Below, piece after piece: positions 48,181 to 60,690 of a DNA stretch of 64,000 bases. Source of the stretch: Monarcha castaneiventris obscurior (taxonomy: Eukaryota; Chordata; Aves; Passeriformes; Monarchidae). The stretch is from assembly GCA_026261815.1 (NCBI GenBank), contig JAMPIT010000230.1, positions 38,090,501-38,154,500 of the forward strand. The letters are read 5' to 3'. The number at the start of each line of letters is the position of its first letter. Within the stretch, counting starts at the first letter, position 1. The position numbers and the translations under genes were made by a program. Under the pieces are notes generated by a model. It was given only the letters and a program-made list of their open reading frames with translations, had not been told where the DNA came from and searched no databases.

Positions 48181-51100
48181 CAAGATATTTACTGGCTGAC
48201 TGTTCTCCTTAATGGCAGTGTTGAATCTCTGACCATGTGTAAAGCCTCGTGAAAATGTACTATTACTTGTCAGAATACAATTTCAGTACAGTTGCTACAG
48301 CTCTGTTGCAATATGTCCAGCCTAAACACGGCCTCCAGTAGCAGGAGAAAAGAGCTGTATTTGGACATGTCCTTTAATGCAAAGCCTGTAGTAGGATGTG
48401 TTTACCATATCATCTGTAACATCTCATTGTCTAGCTCATTTCCTCTGCTACATGTGTGTATCAATATATATTAATATACATATTCATGTTACACATATGA
48501 GTATGTATAATAACTTCAGTGTTTATCACAGGAATGAATATACAGCTGTAGCTGCAGCCATGCAGTGATCAAACAGGGAGCCCTGAAAGAGTCATTGGTG
48601 CCCCAAAGCTTTTCTCTTCGCTTCCAGCTATGTGAGCTCGACTAGAGGAAGTCACTGCTACTCCCTGCGAGTATTGTAGGAATTTGCCTTGGTTTTTTAG
48701 TGCTTATGTCAGGGAGGAAAAGTATTGTAGTGAAAACCTCTCTGCTCAGGTAATCCCATGTACATCCCATCCTCTTGGCATACCAGCAGTATTTTACTGC
48801 TGTCCTGAGCTACTGGGGATTGATAGGAGAATAGGAGAGTCCTTAACTACCTGGCCTGGAGGATGATTCAGGAGAGTAAGATGAAGGCTTACAGAATTAA
48901 ATAAAGAAAAGGAAGATGAGGCTGAGCATCCAAGCCCCACTTTTGGAGAGCAGGCTTGTATCACAGGCTGCTGAGGGCAGTGTCTGGGCACTGCTGTGAG
49001 TCACCTCTCTGAACACGACAGGGCATGGGACACAATTGCCTGTTTATACAGGCAGGGGTGGGAAGAATTAAGCCTGCATTTTCCATGCCAAGAGCTCAGT
49101 GTGCTGAATAAAGATCAATCTAGGTCCAACACAATGTTGAACAGCTTTTTGTGTGTCCAAGTGTGTGATTTTGAAGATTGAAAGCTTAGCTTTTTCAGTA
49201 ATTTTTGAGGATACATCCAGGTTAAATTTGGGAGGAAGGAGAATGCTTGTATGAGGGTTTAATAGGAAGCTGGCTCAGAGCAATACAGAAGTAGGTTATG
49301 AGTCCTAGTGTGTGTCTCTCTCTCATTCCTCATTTCTGTGCCTGTGTTCCTGAGGGACTCCTTCATATCACGAAGCCCATTTGACTTATGACCTAAGACA
49401 GATTTCTTTTCCCAGCTCAACAGAGGTGAAAGGCTAGGGCAGTGTCCCACAACCAACCTAGCTTCCACATTTTTTTCCAATCTGAAACATCTCGGTACTT
49501 GCAGATAATTTTTGAGTGTCAACACACTGTTTCCAATGGCTGGAGGATAAGGGGAAATTGTGAGGTTAATTAAACATTTCCAAACAATGGCAGATAAAAT
49601 CATAAATAGTTACCAATAATAAACATTTTAGAAAATTAAAAGAAAAAAATTGGTCATATTTCTAATTGGAGAATAACATTAATTGTTCCTATCGTTTTTC
49701 AATGTAATTTAATGTATTGCTAGCATTTTTCCCCTTTATACATTCCTGGTATTGTTGTATTTTTAATAGCATAGCTTTCAAATGATCATAAAGGAAGAGA
49801 AGTTATGGGAACAAACATTGTTAAATATGGAAAATTAAATTTTTAAAATTTTTCTTTTGGTTTTTTTTTGTAACTGTGTGTTTGTTCAAAAAAACTTTTC
49901 CCCTTTGTAAAATGCTTTTATGTTAATAAATAGCTAAGCTTATTATATGTGGAAAATGATCCCTCTCCCAGATGTTAGGGCTCAAGAACCATATATTTTT
50001 GGAGCCAGACCACCTATCCATGCATTTATGTCTCTGATTTTCATGTCATCTTTATGATTTTGACATGGGCAGCCAGACAAATTAGCCTCCTTTAATCCAT
50101 TTTTCCCCTCAGCTTGTAAGGTTTTAGGCACCTGAGAATGACTTTGAAACCTACATCTTGGTCTGTAAAGTTATGGAGCTTATGGATCACATATAGTAAA
50201 AAAGGACCGAATTTCCCTAGAAATACACAGAGGTTAAAAAAAAAGAGGGGATTGGATTGTGTAATAGAAGACAAAAGAAGGCAATATATGCATTTGCTGG
50301 AAACTCTTTGTGTCTTTGGGCAGGAGCAGTGGGCAGCAGTGGTGGCTGCAAACAGAACGTGGAGGGACTGTTCAGAGTTTGAGTTCATTAGAGGGCTGCT
50401 TTGACATTTGTCCTTTTTTGAAGGACTACAAAGGAAGCACAATGATATCATAAGTGAATGCAGCCATGAGGCAGCCTTTAGCTCGGCCCCAGTGTCACAG
50501 TATTGAGAGGTTGGTATGAAATGAATGAGCAAAGCATACTCACGCTGCTGGCATGAGGGGCACCAGGAGCACAAAGCCAGCGGCTCCCAAGTGGCTGAAA
50601 GGATAAACACTCAATTTGCACACACAAAGAGAACATTTCCTTGACAAGGCAAGCTGAATTACACCCAGGGAAAATTCCACATGCCCTTAGAAAAGAAATA
50701 AAAATCAATATAGTGTTTCAAAATACATTTTTATTCCCTGCTTTCAGTGGCTTCTGTAAGCTGCATGTCTGCTTCCTGACTTTCTAGTCCAAGCAGCAAT
50801 GATACGTTAAATAGCTGTGTTTTTTAAAAAAGATCTGTTTTCTTTTTGACTTAAGTGAAATATTGCAGAATCCACTGGCAAGTGTGTTAAATTAGTTGTT
50901 TTTTATTGGATGTCATTGGTGAAAGAACAAATATGCAGTACAGATGTGTACTTGAGTGCTCAGGGAGACAACTTTAGGTGATAGGATGTTGATCACATTG
51001 CTTGGCCTTTTGGGCCAGTTCAAAACATCTGCGCAGCTCAGCTGAGTCGTGTTTTTTACAGGTTGGATAGCAAAGCCTGTGTGTCAATACAGAGTTTGAA

Positions 51101-53999
51101 CTAATGAAAGGACTAGTTTCTTGGCTATCATGAAAAAGCCAAGAATGTGGACCATTCCCAAGCATAAATATTCTTGTCTGCAAATATTTCAGTTACAAGT
51201 AGGTATAGTTACAGATAGCCATCACAAAGAGAAGACCCTCAGACTCAAACCTCCAAATCTCTGCAACATTTTTTTAATCCAAATAGTCACTTTTTTTGCC
51301 AGTTATTTTGTCTTTGAACATTGTGTATAAGCAGGCAGTGTCAGCTGGAACAACATTTACATGATTTTTTAAAGTTAGAAATAAGCTTTTGCCTAGTACT
51401 TTCCTATGTCCTTTTGGACTTCTGTTTCAGTAGGTTTTTTTTTTTTCCCTTTGAGATCCAACTTTTCTGTCAGCTGCAGTCAGCAGTGAATTAATACTCT
51501 TGGATGAAACAGGGGTTTCCCATCTGTTAAGTCTTTATGAGGATTTCTTCACCTACTCTGCATTGGGGTGAACCCAAGATTTTAAGTAATGAAGGCAGGG
51601 GAGAAGAGAGTGGGGGAAGAAACTGAAGCCTTTTCAAATCTGAAGGAAAGCTTATATGTGCAAATGAATGTTTTCCAGCTATATGTTGGTCTAGTAAAAG
51701 GCATTTTGTCTGTACCTGCATTTCTCCTGTCCTTAGCTTGGCACTGTTAATAGTAACCACTGAACGAAACACCCCATCCAGAGAGCTGGCTGAGAGGTGA
51801 AAAGGCCCAGGCTGGAGCTCTGGCTCTGAACCAGCACCCAGCCTGACCCCTTCCACCCCCACTGAGGGTGTCCTGACCCTCAGGCTGCTCTGCCTTCCTT
51901 AGCTCTTTCACAACTTTTAGTAGAAATACGATGTGAAGGTGAAAGGTCTATGGAAACCACAATATTGTTTTGTGTTAATTTAAATGGATTGGGGTATTTT
52001 TCAGAGGAGAAGTATTTGTTTGACAATTTCCCAGCCCATTCTGCTGTTGAGCCTGCATTATTTGTATGTGCCTTAGGAACAAGTTGCAGAACAAAGTATT
52101 AATGCCTTGGAGAGTCGAAGCATTGGGTTATGTAGCCCAGGAGAATGAACACCCCTATGTCCAGGACTGCTTGCAGACTGCACTTGGTCAGAGGAGAGCC
52201 TGGAGCAGTTTGGCATAGTTTGTACCAGCACTAAGAGTGTAAGACTAGAAGTAAGTAGAGCAGTGAGAAGTTTGCTAGTCTGGCCTAGAAGACTAGAAGT
52301 TAAATTTAATCAGAAGTAAGCATCCAACTTTCAGACATGAATTGACCAACAGCACACAACTACAAAGCTGTGTGGGGCATTACAAGATATTGAAGTAGAA
52401 GTCAAAACCTTGCAGGCAGGAGCATGTAGGAAGAGGTCATAGTAAGATGTGGGAAAGCCTTTGATTTAGAAATTAAATAGCTACAGTAAGTAGTACAAAC
52501 ACTGTAAGACATAAGGTTTATGACTGATAAGAGGATTAAAACATTGCTCTGACATGAGACATTATGCACCTCCCATCCTCCTCCCTCAGATAAAAGTCCT
52601 TCTTTAAGCTGAGACATTTTGGTGGTTACCAGATGAACATTAAGAGGAACATGCTGCCAAATGTTAACTCTAAATTAAGATGTTTATATATTAAGAGATT
52701 ATCTCTTTAGGCATATGCCCCCAAATGAATATCTATGGAGAATCTTTTATAAATAATTCTTTCAGAAAATTATAATGATAAAGTGACTTGTAAGGAAGAG
52801 AGGACAAGGACTCATTCCCTGTTGTGATGCCTTATTTATTCTGAAGTGTACGAACAAGCGGTGTTATAATTAATTCTCTGGCATACCAACATACAACATA
52901 CAGATTCTACCTTGAACATACAGATTTGACCAACATTTTCTTTCTTTCTGTTTTTGCTAAGTCAATATAAAAAGCCTGCTAATTCTTCCTGCTTATCTAG
53001 AAAAAACATCACAGTATCATAGTTAAAGCTGCATATAAATGGATCACTAACTGGGGTTTCCAGGGGCTAGATTTTTGAAATTTTATTCTAAGTGGTCTTT
53101 CACATCCTTCTGTCCAAAGCAGAATGCCATGTTGTGGTTGATCTGTCTCTATAAACCACTTTGTAATACCTCTGCTTTCTTTGGATCTAAGTCATTAGGC
53201 TTTCTGAGAATACCTTGGATGAAATGTCAGAGTGAAACATTCACACAGCCTATATGTGTGCTACATGTTTTCTTGGGGTGAAAGTATGGTAGGGTAGCAG
53301 TTGTTATCCATTCCAGCAGTCCTCTCAAAACTGATTCAGTATTTTTGCAGTACCTCATGTCAATGCTGTCAGAGATACCTCCCTTCTGATAGAAAAGAGC
53401 TATCAAAAGTCTCCTGTCTGACTTCTAGCCTGACATATTATGGCCACAAGATTCTATGATGTGCCATTGCTCCATTTAATTTTCTATAAATAAGAAGGAA
53501 CATAAAGACGTCCTTAAGATTGAGATAAAGCTACTTTTTCTAAAAATATCTTAGATGTGCATTCTTAAAACCCTGGGTTTCTAGAACTGAAGACACAAAC
53601 CCTCAGAATCCAATTTTAGCTGCATTACTCTAAATTAGAATAATCTCTCATATCGTCAGTGTTCTCCAGGTATATATTAAGACCAGAATCTGGTCAGTAG
53701 GTTTCAATTTGAAATCTTTAGCCTGGTGACAATTTAATTGCAAGTAGATAAGCTCTGATTACCCATCAAGCTTCAAGCAGAGATCCACAATTTTCATCAC
53801 TTTGGCTAAGGTATCTGCTGACACTCTGTGTCATTGTCTAGACTCTGTGAACAGTTATAATACAAATAACATGTTAATTAATGTTGTTAAAAAAATAAGA
53901 CAAATTTGCTGCCTCAGATGAAAATAATTTAAAGGGCATAAGAGGACAAAAGTGTCATCAAACCTAAATGCATAGATAACCATAACAGTAGTGTGTAGG
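48181..53999. other. Unique non-coding stretch
   Basis: No gene or repeat family is recognised in about 5.8 kb. The 172-codon open stretch on the minus strand (50092-50610), the longest in the window, has no domain I recognise. It is rich in C, S and L, as non-coding DNA often translates, and is overlapped by shorter frames on the other strand. A T-rich run at about 51.43 kb and a purine-rich patch near 51.59-51.63 kb are the only low-complexity items. Confidence 0.5.
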
Positions 54000-54370
54000 T
54001 AACCATAGTTATGAAATTGCAAAGCTAAACGTGGCAGGTTAATGCAGTCTACTTAAATGGTAAAATAACGTCATATTTTTCATATATAGTTGATGGTAAT
54101 GCATGAATTTTGGCAATTTCCAGAATGCTTTTTACGATCAGAAAATGTGTTTTGCCTGTCTTACTAGTTGCACAAGATGACTTTAAAGTGCTTCTAGTCT
54201 GGTGCAATAACATTAGTCCTTTGTGTAGCACAATGTCCTACAGCGAGCGTAATGACAGTGTAGTTATCATAGCTGTTAACAAATGGGCCTTAATGGTTGC
54301 TTCAGTCTTTATGACTCAGGCGAGACCCTTTAAAAATTGTACTGTAAACTCATTAGATGTAATTTGAATT
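54000..54370. promoter_or_regulatory. Candidate regulatory patch with CRE-like and AP-1 sites
   Basis: Unique, non-repetitive sequence carries a CRE-like TAACGTCA near 54065, an AP-1-type ATGACTCAG near 54311, a POU/homeodomain-like ATGCATGAAT near 54099 and retained CpGs (ACGATC, GCGAGCG). No frame is coding-like. The mix of sites in about 300 bases is suggestive, but short words also occur by chance. Confidence 0.3.
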
Positions 54371-55899
54371 TGGAAGTTCTAGAAATAGATGCTAGGGGAT
54401 AGACTTTGTTGATGGTCATAGAGCAAAACAATTAATCCCTAGTTTATGCATCCTGGTGGGTTGGTTTTTTGTTTGTTGATACCTCACTTGTATCGTATTT
54501 CTTTCTCTGAAGACTGGTTATGGTGTTGTGGGTTTGTTTTGGTTTTTTGTTGTTTGGCTTTTTTTTAAGGGAGGCAGTAAAAAATCTACTTTTTTGCTGT
54601 CGATTCAGGTCTGAGGAGTTTAAAACCTGGTTTTCAGTTCTGCTCCCTACATCCCTCAGCTGTCCTGATAAGTTGTGCTCTTTCACAGATGTGAGGCAGA
54701 CTGGTGTAAACAGCTGTCCTCCTAGTGAAAAATCGAAGCATTAGATCAGTGTTGATGTCATTTTTATTATTTTTTTTCGCTTGAATGCTAGTAAATAGTG
54801 GTTGAAGTTCATGTGAACAAGGATGTTTAGAACAGTATGTCTTAACTGCCTGACTCTCAACATGAGGCAATGTGTAATTCACATAAACCTTCTGCAGAAG
54901 TTTCTGGATCACATACCAAATGAAGTGCTGGCCTTGTAGCACAGAGACCCTGATTGAAGTCCAGCTTGCAGTTCCACACAGACTCCTTTTTTTCCACGGT
55001 AGAGCTCTTTCCAAAATCACAAGTGAGTGCTTAGATGATGTTTGGCTCATCAGCTGCTCAGCCTTATGATAGAAAAATAGTTCCTTTCCAGCATTCAGTG
55101 TTCTTCTGAATGCAGTGGCTCAACAGAGTCACCCAGCTTTGGAACCAACCAAAAGCATCCTTTGGCCAAGGCCATTAAAATGTTCTTTTGTGTAGTATGC
55201 AGGGTATCGCCGGGCTGAGTTGGGTACAGACACATGAGCCAAGGGCTGGGCGTGAGCTACCAACTGGGCAAAACAAAATCAAATGCAGGTTTGGAGCACT
55301 GGATGGGTGAAAGCCAGCAATGTCTCCTGCTCCAAGAGTGATTTACAGTACTTCCTCAAATATGAAACATCTGGGGAGAGAGATCGATAAAGTCCCTTCG
55401 AGAAAGCGCATGCAACAGGATGGCAGAGAAAGGCAGTACATATAAAAACTGCCAAAATCTTGTGTTAGTTTTTTTTAGCTCTAAAAAAGCAAACAAATAA
55501 ATAAATGTTGCTTCCTCTCTCCTTAGCCAAGCATAGGGTAAGGCTCCTGATGGATACGTTCATTATTTTATTTTTCCCAGATAATGAGTCTCATTTGGGT
55601 TAATCCTATGGCAAACCAACCTGCCAAATTAGAGCCCCAGCACCTGCCTGTTCCGTTATGTCATTACTTCTGCACACCCATTGTGTTACCACATAGTACA
55701 TTTTATTTGGTGTAGTGAGCCTGTCTGTTATGATACTTGCTGATATGGAACATATGATATTGTGACTAGTCCACGTTTTCTGTCATATTTCGCTAGCATA
55801 ACCTTGCAAGTGGTATGAAAGGCTTTTACACCTGTCAGAAAGGCTTACTTAACTCATATGTTAGAGCTACTGCAAAACCGTCTTGCAGAAATGAGCTGC
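54371..55899. other. Unique non-coding stretch
   Basis: No gene is recognised. A T/G-rich low-complexity run lies near 54.52-54.57 kb. The 138-codon minus-strand stretch at 54634-55050 matches nothing known to me and is treated as chance. Confidence 0.5.
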
Positions 55900-56330
55900 A
55901 AATTCAGAGCAGCATATTGAATTTTGTAATTTATTTGTTCACAGCACAGGTCAATTAATTTATTTCACAGTGATGTAATATTTAATGTTTGAAAAACGAA
56001 ATAGAGCATGGGTGAGAAGCTGTTCTCTGTTCAGCTGAGCAAAACAGCAAATGTTTCTCCTGTTTGCAGCAAATACAATGCATGTCATATGCATAATACT
56101 ATCCAGTGAATAATAGGCATGCTTGCTGAAATGGTTTGGACTGTATTGTTTTTCCTGTCAACAGAAGATTCTTTAACATTCCTTATTAAAAGGCACAGTA
56201 CAATTAAACAAACAAATAACTCTTTCCCAGACAGGAAAAATAAATAACCTTTCTGGGCCTCCCAAGCTGAAATTGTCATGCATATTTTATCCATAGTTGA
56301 TTGAGACATGAAATATATCTCCTGTTTTGC
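55900..56330. promoter_or_regulatory. Candidate regulatory patch, AT-rich with POU-like words
   Basis: AT-rich but complex unique sequence with clustered homeodomain/POU-like words (AATGCATGTCATATGCATAA near 56077, GTCAATTAATTTATTT near 55949) and no repeat match. This kind of sequence is common in conserved developmental enhancers, but nothing here proves constraint. Confidence 0.25.
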
Positions 56331-59300
56331 TTTCTACGAGGCTTTGCAATGTGGGGCACAAGCATGGTGCAGGCCTTTCTTCTACAATATAATGCAAATA
56401 ATCAATGATTGTCACAGTGTCCTATTTTTTGTCATCTTTTGAAATAGCACTCGAAGAGGTAGCATTATGTTCTTAGTCAGGTTTGTTTATTCCTGTTCCT
56501 CAAGCCTCATCTTTTGCCAAAGCCAAACGCTAAAAAAGAAAACCACCAACAAATCAAAAATTATTACAAAAATAAACTCTTGAGTTTGACTTTTAGATGA
56601 GTCTAAAAGACCAAGAAATCTCAGATGAAAGAACTACCAACAGTAGAAACCCAGGGTTTGTTTTTATAGCAAGAAAAACCCAAAAATGCTTGTAGGTGCA
56701 GTGATATATCCTGTGGAGAAGAGACAATAATAGAGTAAGGGCAATAAATGTATGTAAAAGACAATGTTTTTTAACTGGAATATGTCCTGTGATCTCAAAT
56801 AGTAACTCACTCTTGGACACCCCTGCCCTGGTCTCGGTGCATTTTCTCTGTCAGGATCCATAGATTATCTCTTCCTGCAGAAAAGAAATGCCAAAGGAGA
56901 GATACCCTTATATGTTCCCCAGCTGCCTGGTGGTTGATGGTAAGGCTTCGTTTTTAGCAAATGAACTAGGTATTTTCATCCTGGTTTTAAGATAAATTAC
57001 AGGGACAATTACAACAAATCTATCTTTCAAGGGTATTGTTCTATACCAATTTGTTAAGGCGAAGAGTACATATATATTGCTGTCTTAAGTGTTGGATTTG
57101 ACAGCCAGATTTTGAGTTTGTTTGAATGAGTAAGTGCTTAACAGCTTGCTGATAGGTCGTTGTGAATATCCCTCTTATCATGTGTGCCAGTGCCAATATA
57201 TATGAATTCTGCCATGTTTTCTGCTTTACAAATTCATTTGTGATTTGTGTTTTTTGTTAACTTATCATTTGCAGCACCTTGTTTGTGTTCATTACTGGGC
57301 ATGTTTATGATAGTTGAACTGTGACTTGGCTATTTTGGCATTGAATGCCAAATCTTTGTCTCATGCTAAAAGGGTGCACTGATTTCAGACAGTATCCATT
57401 TATCCATTCTTCATGTCAAAATTTGTGGCAGTGTCCTGCAGAAGACAAACAACATATTTTGCTCCTGTGCCTTTATTGCTTCACTTTGATAGCTCTTGTT
57501 GTGGCTTGTCATTATTTTTAATGGAAGCCATGGCATATGAAGATGCAGAGGTGCTACAAGTGAGCAAAATAAACAACACCCTGGATGATAATAGCAGTGA
57601 CCCCGAGTGTATGTCATTTGTGGCAGAGCCCTGAGAATCTACATTTTCTGGTGCTGTGGCCAGCAAGGTGTTGGGATGGGCTGGAAGGTGGCTGCTGCTG
57701 GGGTAGGGCGAAGTGTAAGGGGATTCTTTTAACATTGTCTTTCAAGACCTTAAAAACAAATAGTTTATGCTGTTCTTCTCCGGTGAAAAGAACAACCCAG
57801 CCATGGTCCCCTGTGTCTGCTACAACAAAGGTCTGTTTTGCTTCTGATCAACCTTCAGATGCCTCTGTTAGTGTTTAAGTGAGCAGTGATGGAGGCTGTC
57901 AGATGCCATCAAAAACTGATTAAGTTAATGAGCTTGTTTTGCCACTTGATGTGCTCCTCAGTAACTGTTCTGAAGGTGAAAATGCGGTAGGCACATGATC
58001 TTCTGGACTCTGAAATCCAGTCTGCTCTTCTCTTAGATATGCTAATATGGGCCATCTATTTTCCCTGTCACCAATAATCAGACTCATTTAGATCACCTTT
58101 GATTTACACTTCATGTTTTTCTGCCTTTTTCTTTGAGGACATATTTTGGAGAAATTAATGTTTGATTTCTTTCTCATGCTGGTATCCCCACTTATGCAGG
58201 CTTTCAGATGAACCCCCCCAGAGCTATTTGCAGCTGTAGCTGCTGCCTTGCCTTTCAGTTGTCATATAGACAAAACTGTGGGGTGTCTGTTCCTGAGATC
58301 TGATCTAAGAGCACTGACGCCTGTTCTTCTGGTCAGTGTAGATTTCTCTAGTGGTATCAAATCTTCTGTTGGACCCTCCAGTTGTCACCTGGCTATTGCT
58401 TTTCCTCAAAGAGTGAGAGCACAAGGTTTTTCCAAGCTAGGTTTGTAGTTTTACCTATCAGGAACTACACTGCTCACGATGTTAGTTCCTCTAACATCCT
58501 GGAGAGGTGGTGTAATACATGGATACATTTCAGGTCATATGGTGGCACTGATTTGGGGAAGCAGTTCTCTGGTGATCAGCCTGGTTTTCTACTGAGTAGG
58601 CAGTGGTTATCAGTGTCTGACTTGCCTGTAGTTTTCTCTCCTCAGTTGTCAATATCCTCATTATGATGCAGTTTCCCATTTTCCCATTCTCTTTTGTGGG
58701 AATTTGCCAGTAAAAAAACTGCAGATTTAATCTTTGATCTCATCATCATAGTCATCTTCTAGCTAGGACTTTCTATAATTGTTATTTTCACATGTTTTGA
58801 AACCTACCTTGGAGCAATCAGTTGCTAATACGTTCCTTCAAGATGAGAAATCTTCTTTTAGAAGTCCTAATTAATGATGCTTCCTGTGTGTGGTAACCAT
58901 CTTCTCTCTGACTAAATAGTGTTTTTATTTTAATTTCTCAGTGGCTGTCTGCTTCTCATTATTAACTATTGCTTATTCCAGGAAGAGTAATTACTCCAGG
59001 ATGAGATTCTCTTTGTTGCCTTTTCTCATAACCTTTTTTTTTACCTTTTTGCTGATGCAGCCGTGCTCCAAAGGTTCCAAACTTCTATTTCAGAAGTTGT
59101 TGTACATCCTCACAGATTTTGTTACTTTTCAGCTTTCAACAGGAGTCCATGCTTGCAAATATTGAATCTGTTACCTTGGTGTATTCTGTGCCATGCATCC
59201 ATCTTTCTGTGTCCCTGACCACATAACTTTTCTTAGACAGCCAGAAAGGCCCTTTTAAATTGGAATAAATCCCTTAGACTGGGTAATTCAGATATCTTGA

Positions 59301-59899
59301 ATAGGAGTGAAAGCCTTGTGGAGTCTTACAATCTTTCTGCAACACCAAGATCCAAGCCCCAAGGAAAAGATTTATTTAAACGAAATGTGTATGATATGTG
59401 TTATATATGTTTGTATGTATATATATTCATATACTTAGCTGAAACAAACTCTATGCAAATGCGAGGTTTAGAGATGAGTTTTATTACGAGAAATTTTGGC
59501 CATGGATACTCTAATATGTGTGTATTTTTTGTGAGGAAAATGACTTTTTATTTTCTTGTGTTGAGTGGGTTTTTTATTGTGCGTCTGATTAACCAGAGCA
59601 CCTAAATGGTTTTACACTAAGCATGTACTTAAGGACTTCTGCTTTTGGGAATCCTGTATCCATGAAAAGAAGCTGACCAGACAGCATTTTGAGCCACAAG
59701 GAGCTTTCTGAGAAATAAGCTGACAACAGCTCCTTAACCAGTTGAAGACTGGAAGTACAAGTTTGCATAATCAGCAATGGTCCTGCTGCCAATAAGTGAG
59801 ACTGGATATTCAATCTGCCAGCTGGCATCTTCCCTTTCCCTCTGAATTTTGATTATTTTTACGACAATAACAATAAAACTTTGTGTTAGTGTAATGCTT
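56331..59899. other. Unique non-coding stretch
   Basis: No gene is recognised. From about 58.1 to 59.25 kb the plus strand is biased to pyrimidines, as in antisense CR1 copies. I could not match a landmark order, so I do not call an element. Open stretches up to 102 codons show no family resemblance. Confidence 0.5.
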
Positions 59900-60050
59900 T
59901 GCTTCTGAGGAGCTTACAGTGCTTTACACATGCGTGATAACTGGTTAATTGGATTAGTTAATCTAGTTGCCAAAAGGTGAATAGAAATGTATTAGTCCTA
60001 TTTTACAGAAGAAGAAATTGAGGCAGCAAGAGGTTAAGTTACAGGAAGGT
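59900..60050 (-). mobile_element. MIR/CORE-SINE relic (antisense)
   Basis: Landmarks in order are CAGTGCTTTACACATGCGTG near 59929, TAATTGGATTAGTTAAT near 59946 and the block ATTTTACAGAAGAAGAAATTG at 60001 with 'aggcagcaagaggttaagtt'. This is the antisense MIR core (agcgctttacatgcatta, ccattttacagatgaggaaa, ctgaggcagagaggttaagt). It is one of the clearer SINE relics here. Amniote-wide MIR copies are sparse but present in birds. Confidence 0.7.
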
Positions 60051-60278
60051 CTGCAGACTGTTTAGCATTGATATAATAAAGGGAGTAAAAACGATAAGCT
60101 TAACTGATAAATAGAAAGGGAAATAACGTAAAGTAACACTCCCTCTTTGGTGATCTAGGACAACCAATAAGAGCTCTGTCTTTCATTTCACCCTTTTAGT
60201 TGTAGCTCTGTGAGCTGGACCAACTTGTCCTTCCTTTCTGAGAGGAAAGAGTAACCTCTGCAAAGACAATACTGAGAC

Positions 60279-60690
60279 AGAACCACAGAATCATTTAGTT
60301 TGGAAAAGACCTTTAAGATCATTGAATCCTACCATTAACCCAGCACTTTAAGTCCATCACTAAACCATATCCCCAAGTGCTAAATCTATGCATCTTTTAA
60401 ATACCTCCAGGCATGGTGACTCAACCACTTTCCTGGGCAGCTTGTTCCAATGCCTGACAACCCTTTCAGTGAAGAAAATTTTCCTAATATCCAGTCTAAA
60501 CTTCCCCTGGTGCAGCTTGAGGCCATTTCCTCTTGTCCTATCCCTTGTTATTTGGGAAAAGACACCAACATTCGCCTCCCTATAACTTCCTTTCAGCTAG
60601 TTGTAGAGATTGATAAGAACTTCCCTGATCCTCCCCCTTTTCTCCAGGCTAAACAACCCCAACTTCCTCAGCTGCTCCTCATAAGACTTG
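60279..60690 (-). mobile_element. CR1 LINE 3' end, well preserved, antisense
   Basis: The left end reads CAGAACCACAGAATCATTTA and then GTTTGGAAAAGACCTTTAAG, an antisense CR1 3' terminus. The ORF2 end, its native stop and the block CTAAACAACCCCAACTTCCT (60652) follow in family order. It is 5'-truncated near 60690. The copy keeps the longest readable ORF2 piece in the window. Confidence 0.97.
60360..60596 (-). pseudogene. CR1 ORF2 C-terminal remnant, 78 open codons and native stop
   Basis: Reading the minus strand from 60596 down to 60363 gives 78 codons with no interruption, including [20 protein letters not shown], then [20 protein letters not shown], then [12 protein letters not shown] and a terminal DLALGDMV followed by TAG at 60360-60362, the expected end of CR1 ORF2. 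Immediately upstream LINLYN is followed by an in-frame TAG (60597-60599) where the family has tyrosine in LYNYLKGG. It covers only the C-terminal tail after the reverse-transcriptase domain, so it is not functional. Confidence 0.95.

Noticed and set aside
50092..50610. 172-codon open stretch, minus strand, the longest in the window
   Set aside because: No recognisable domain, signal peptide or repeat. Rich in C, S and L as non-coding DNA tends to be, overlapped by frames on the other strand, and of a length expected by chance in 64 kb over six frames.
54634..55050. 138-codon open stretch, minus strand
   Set aside because: Unrecognised composition, and its end overlaps another chance frame on the plus strand.
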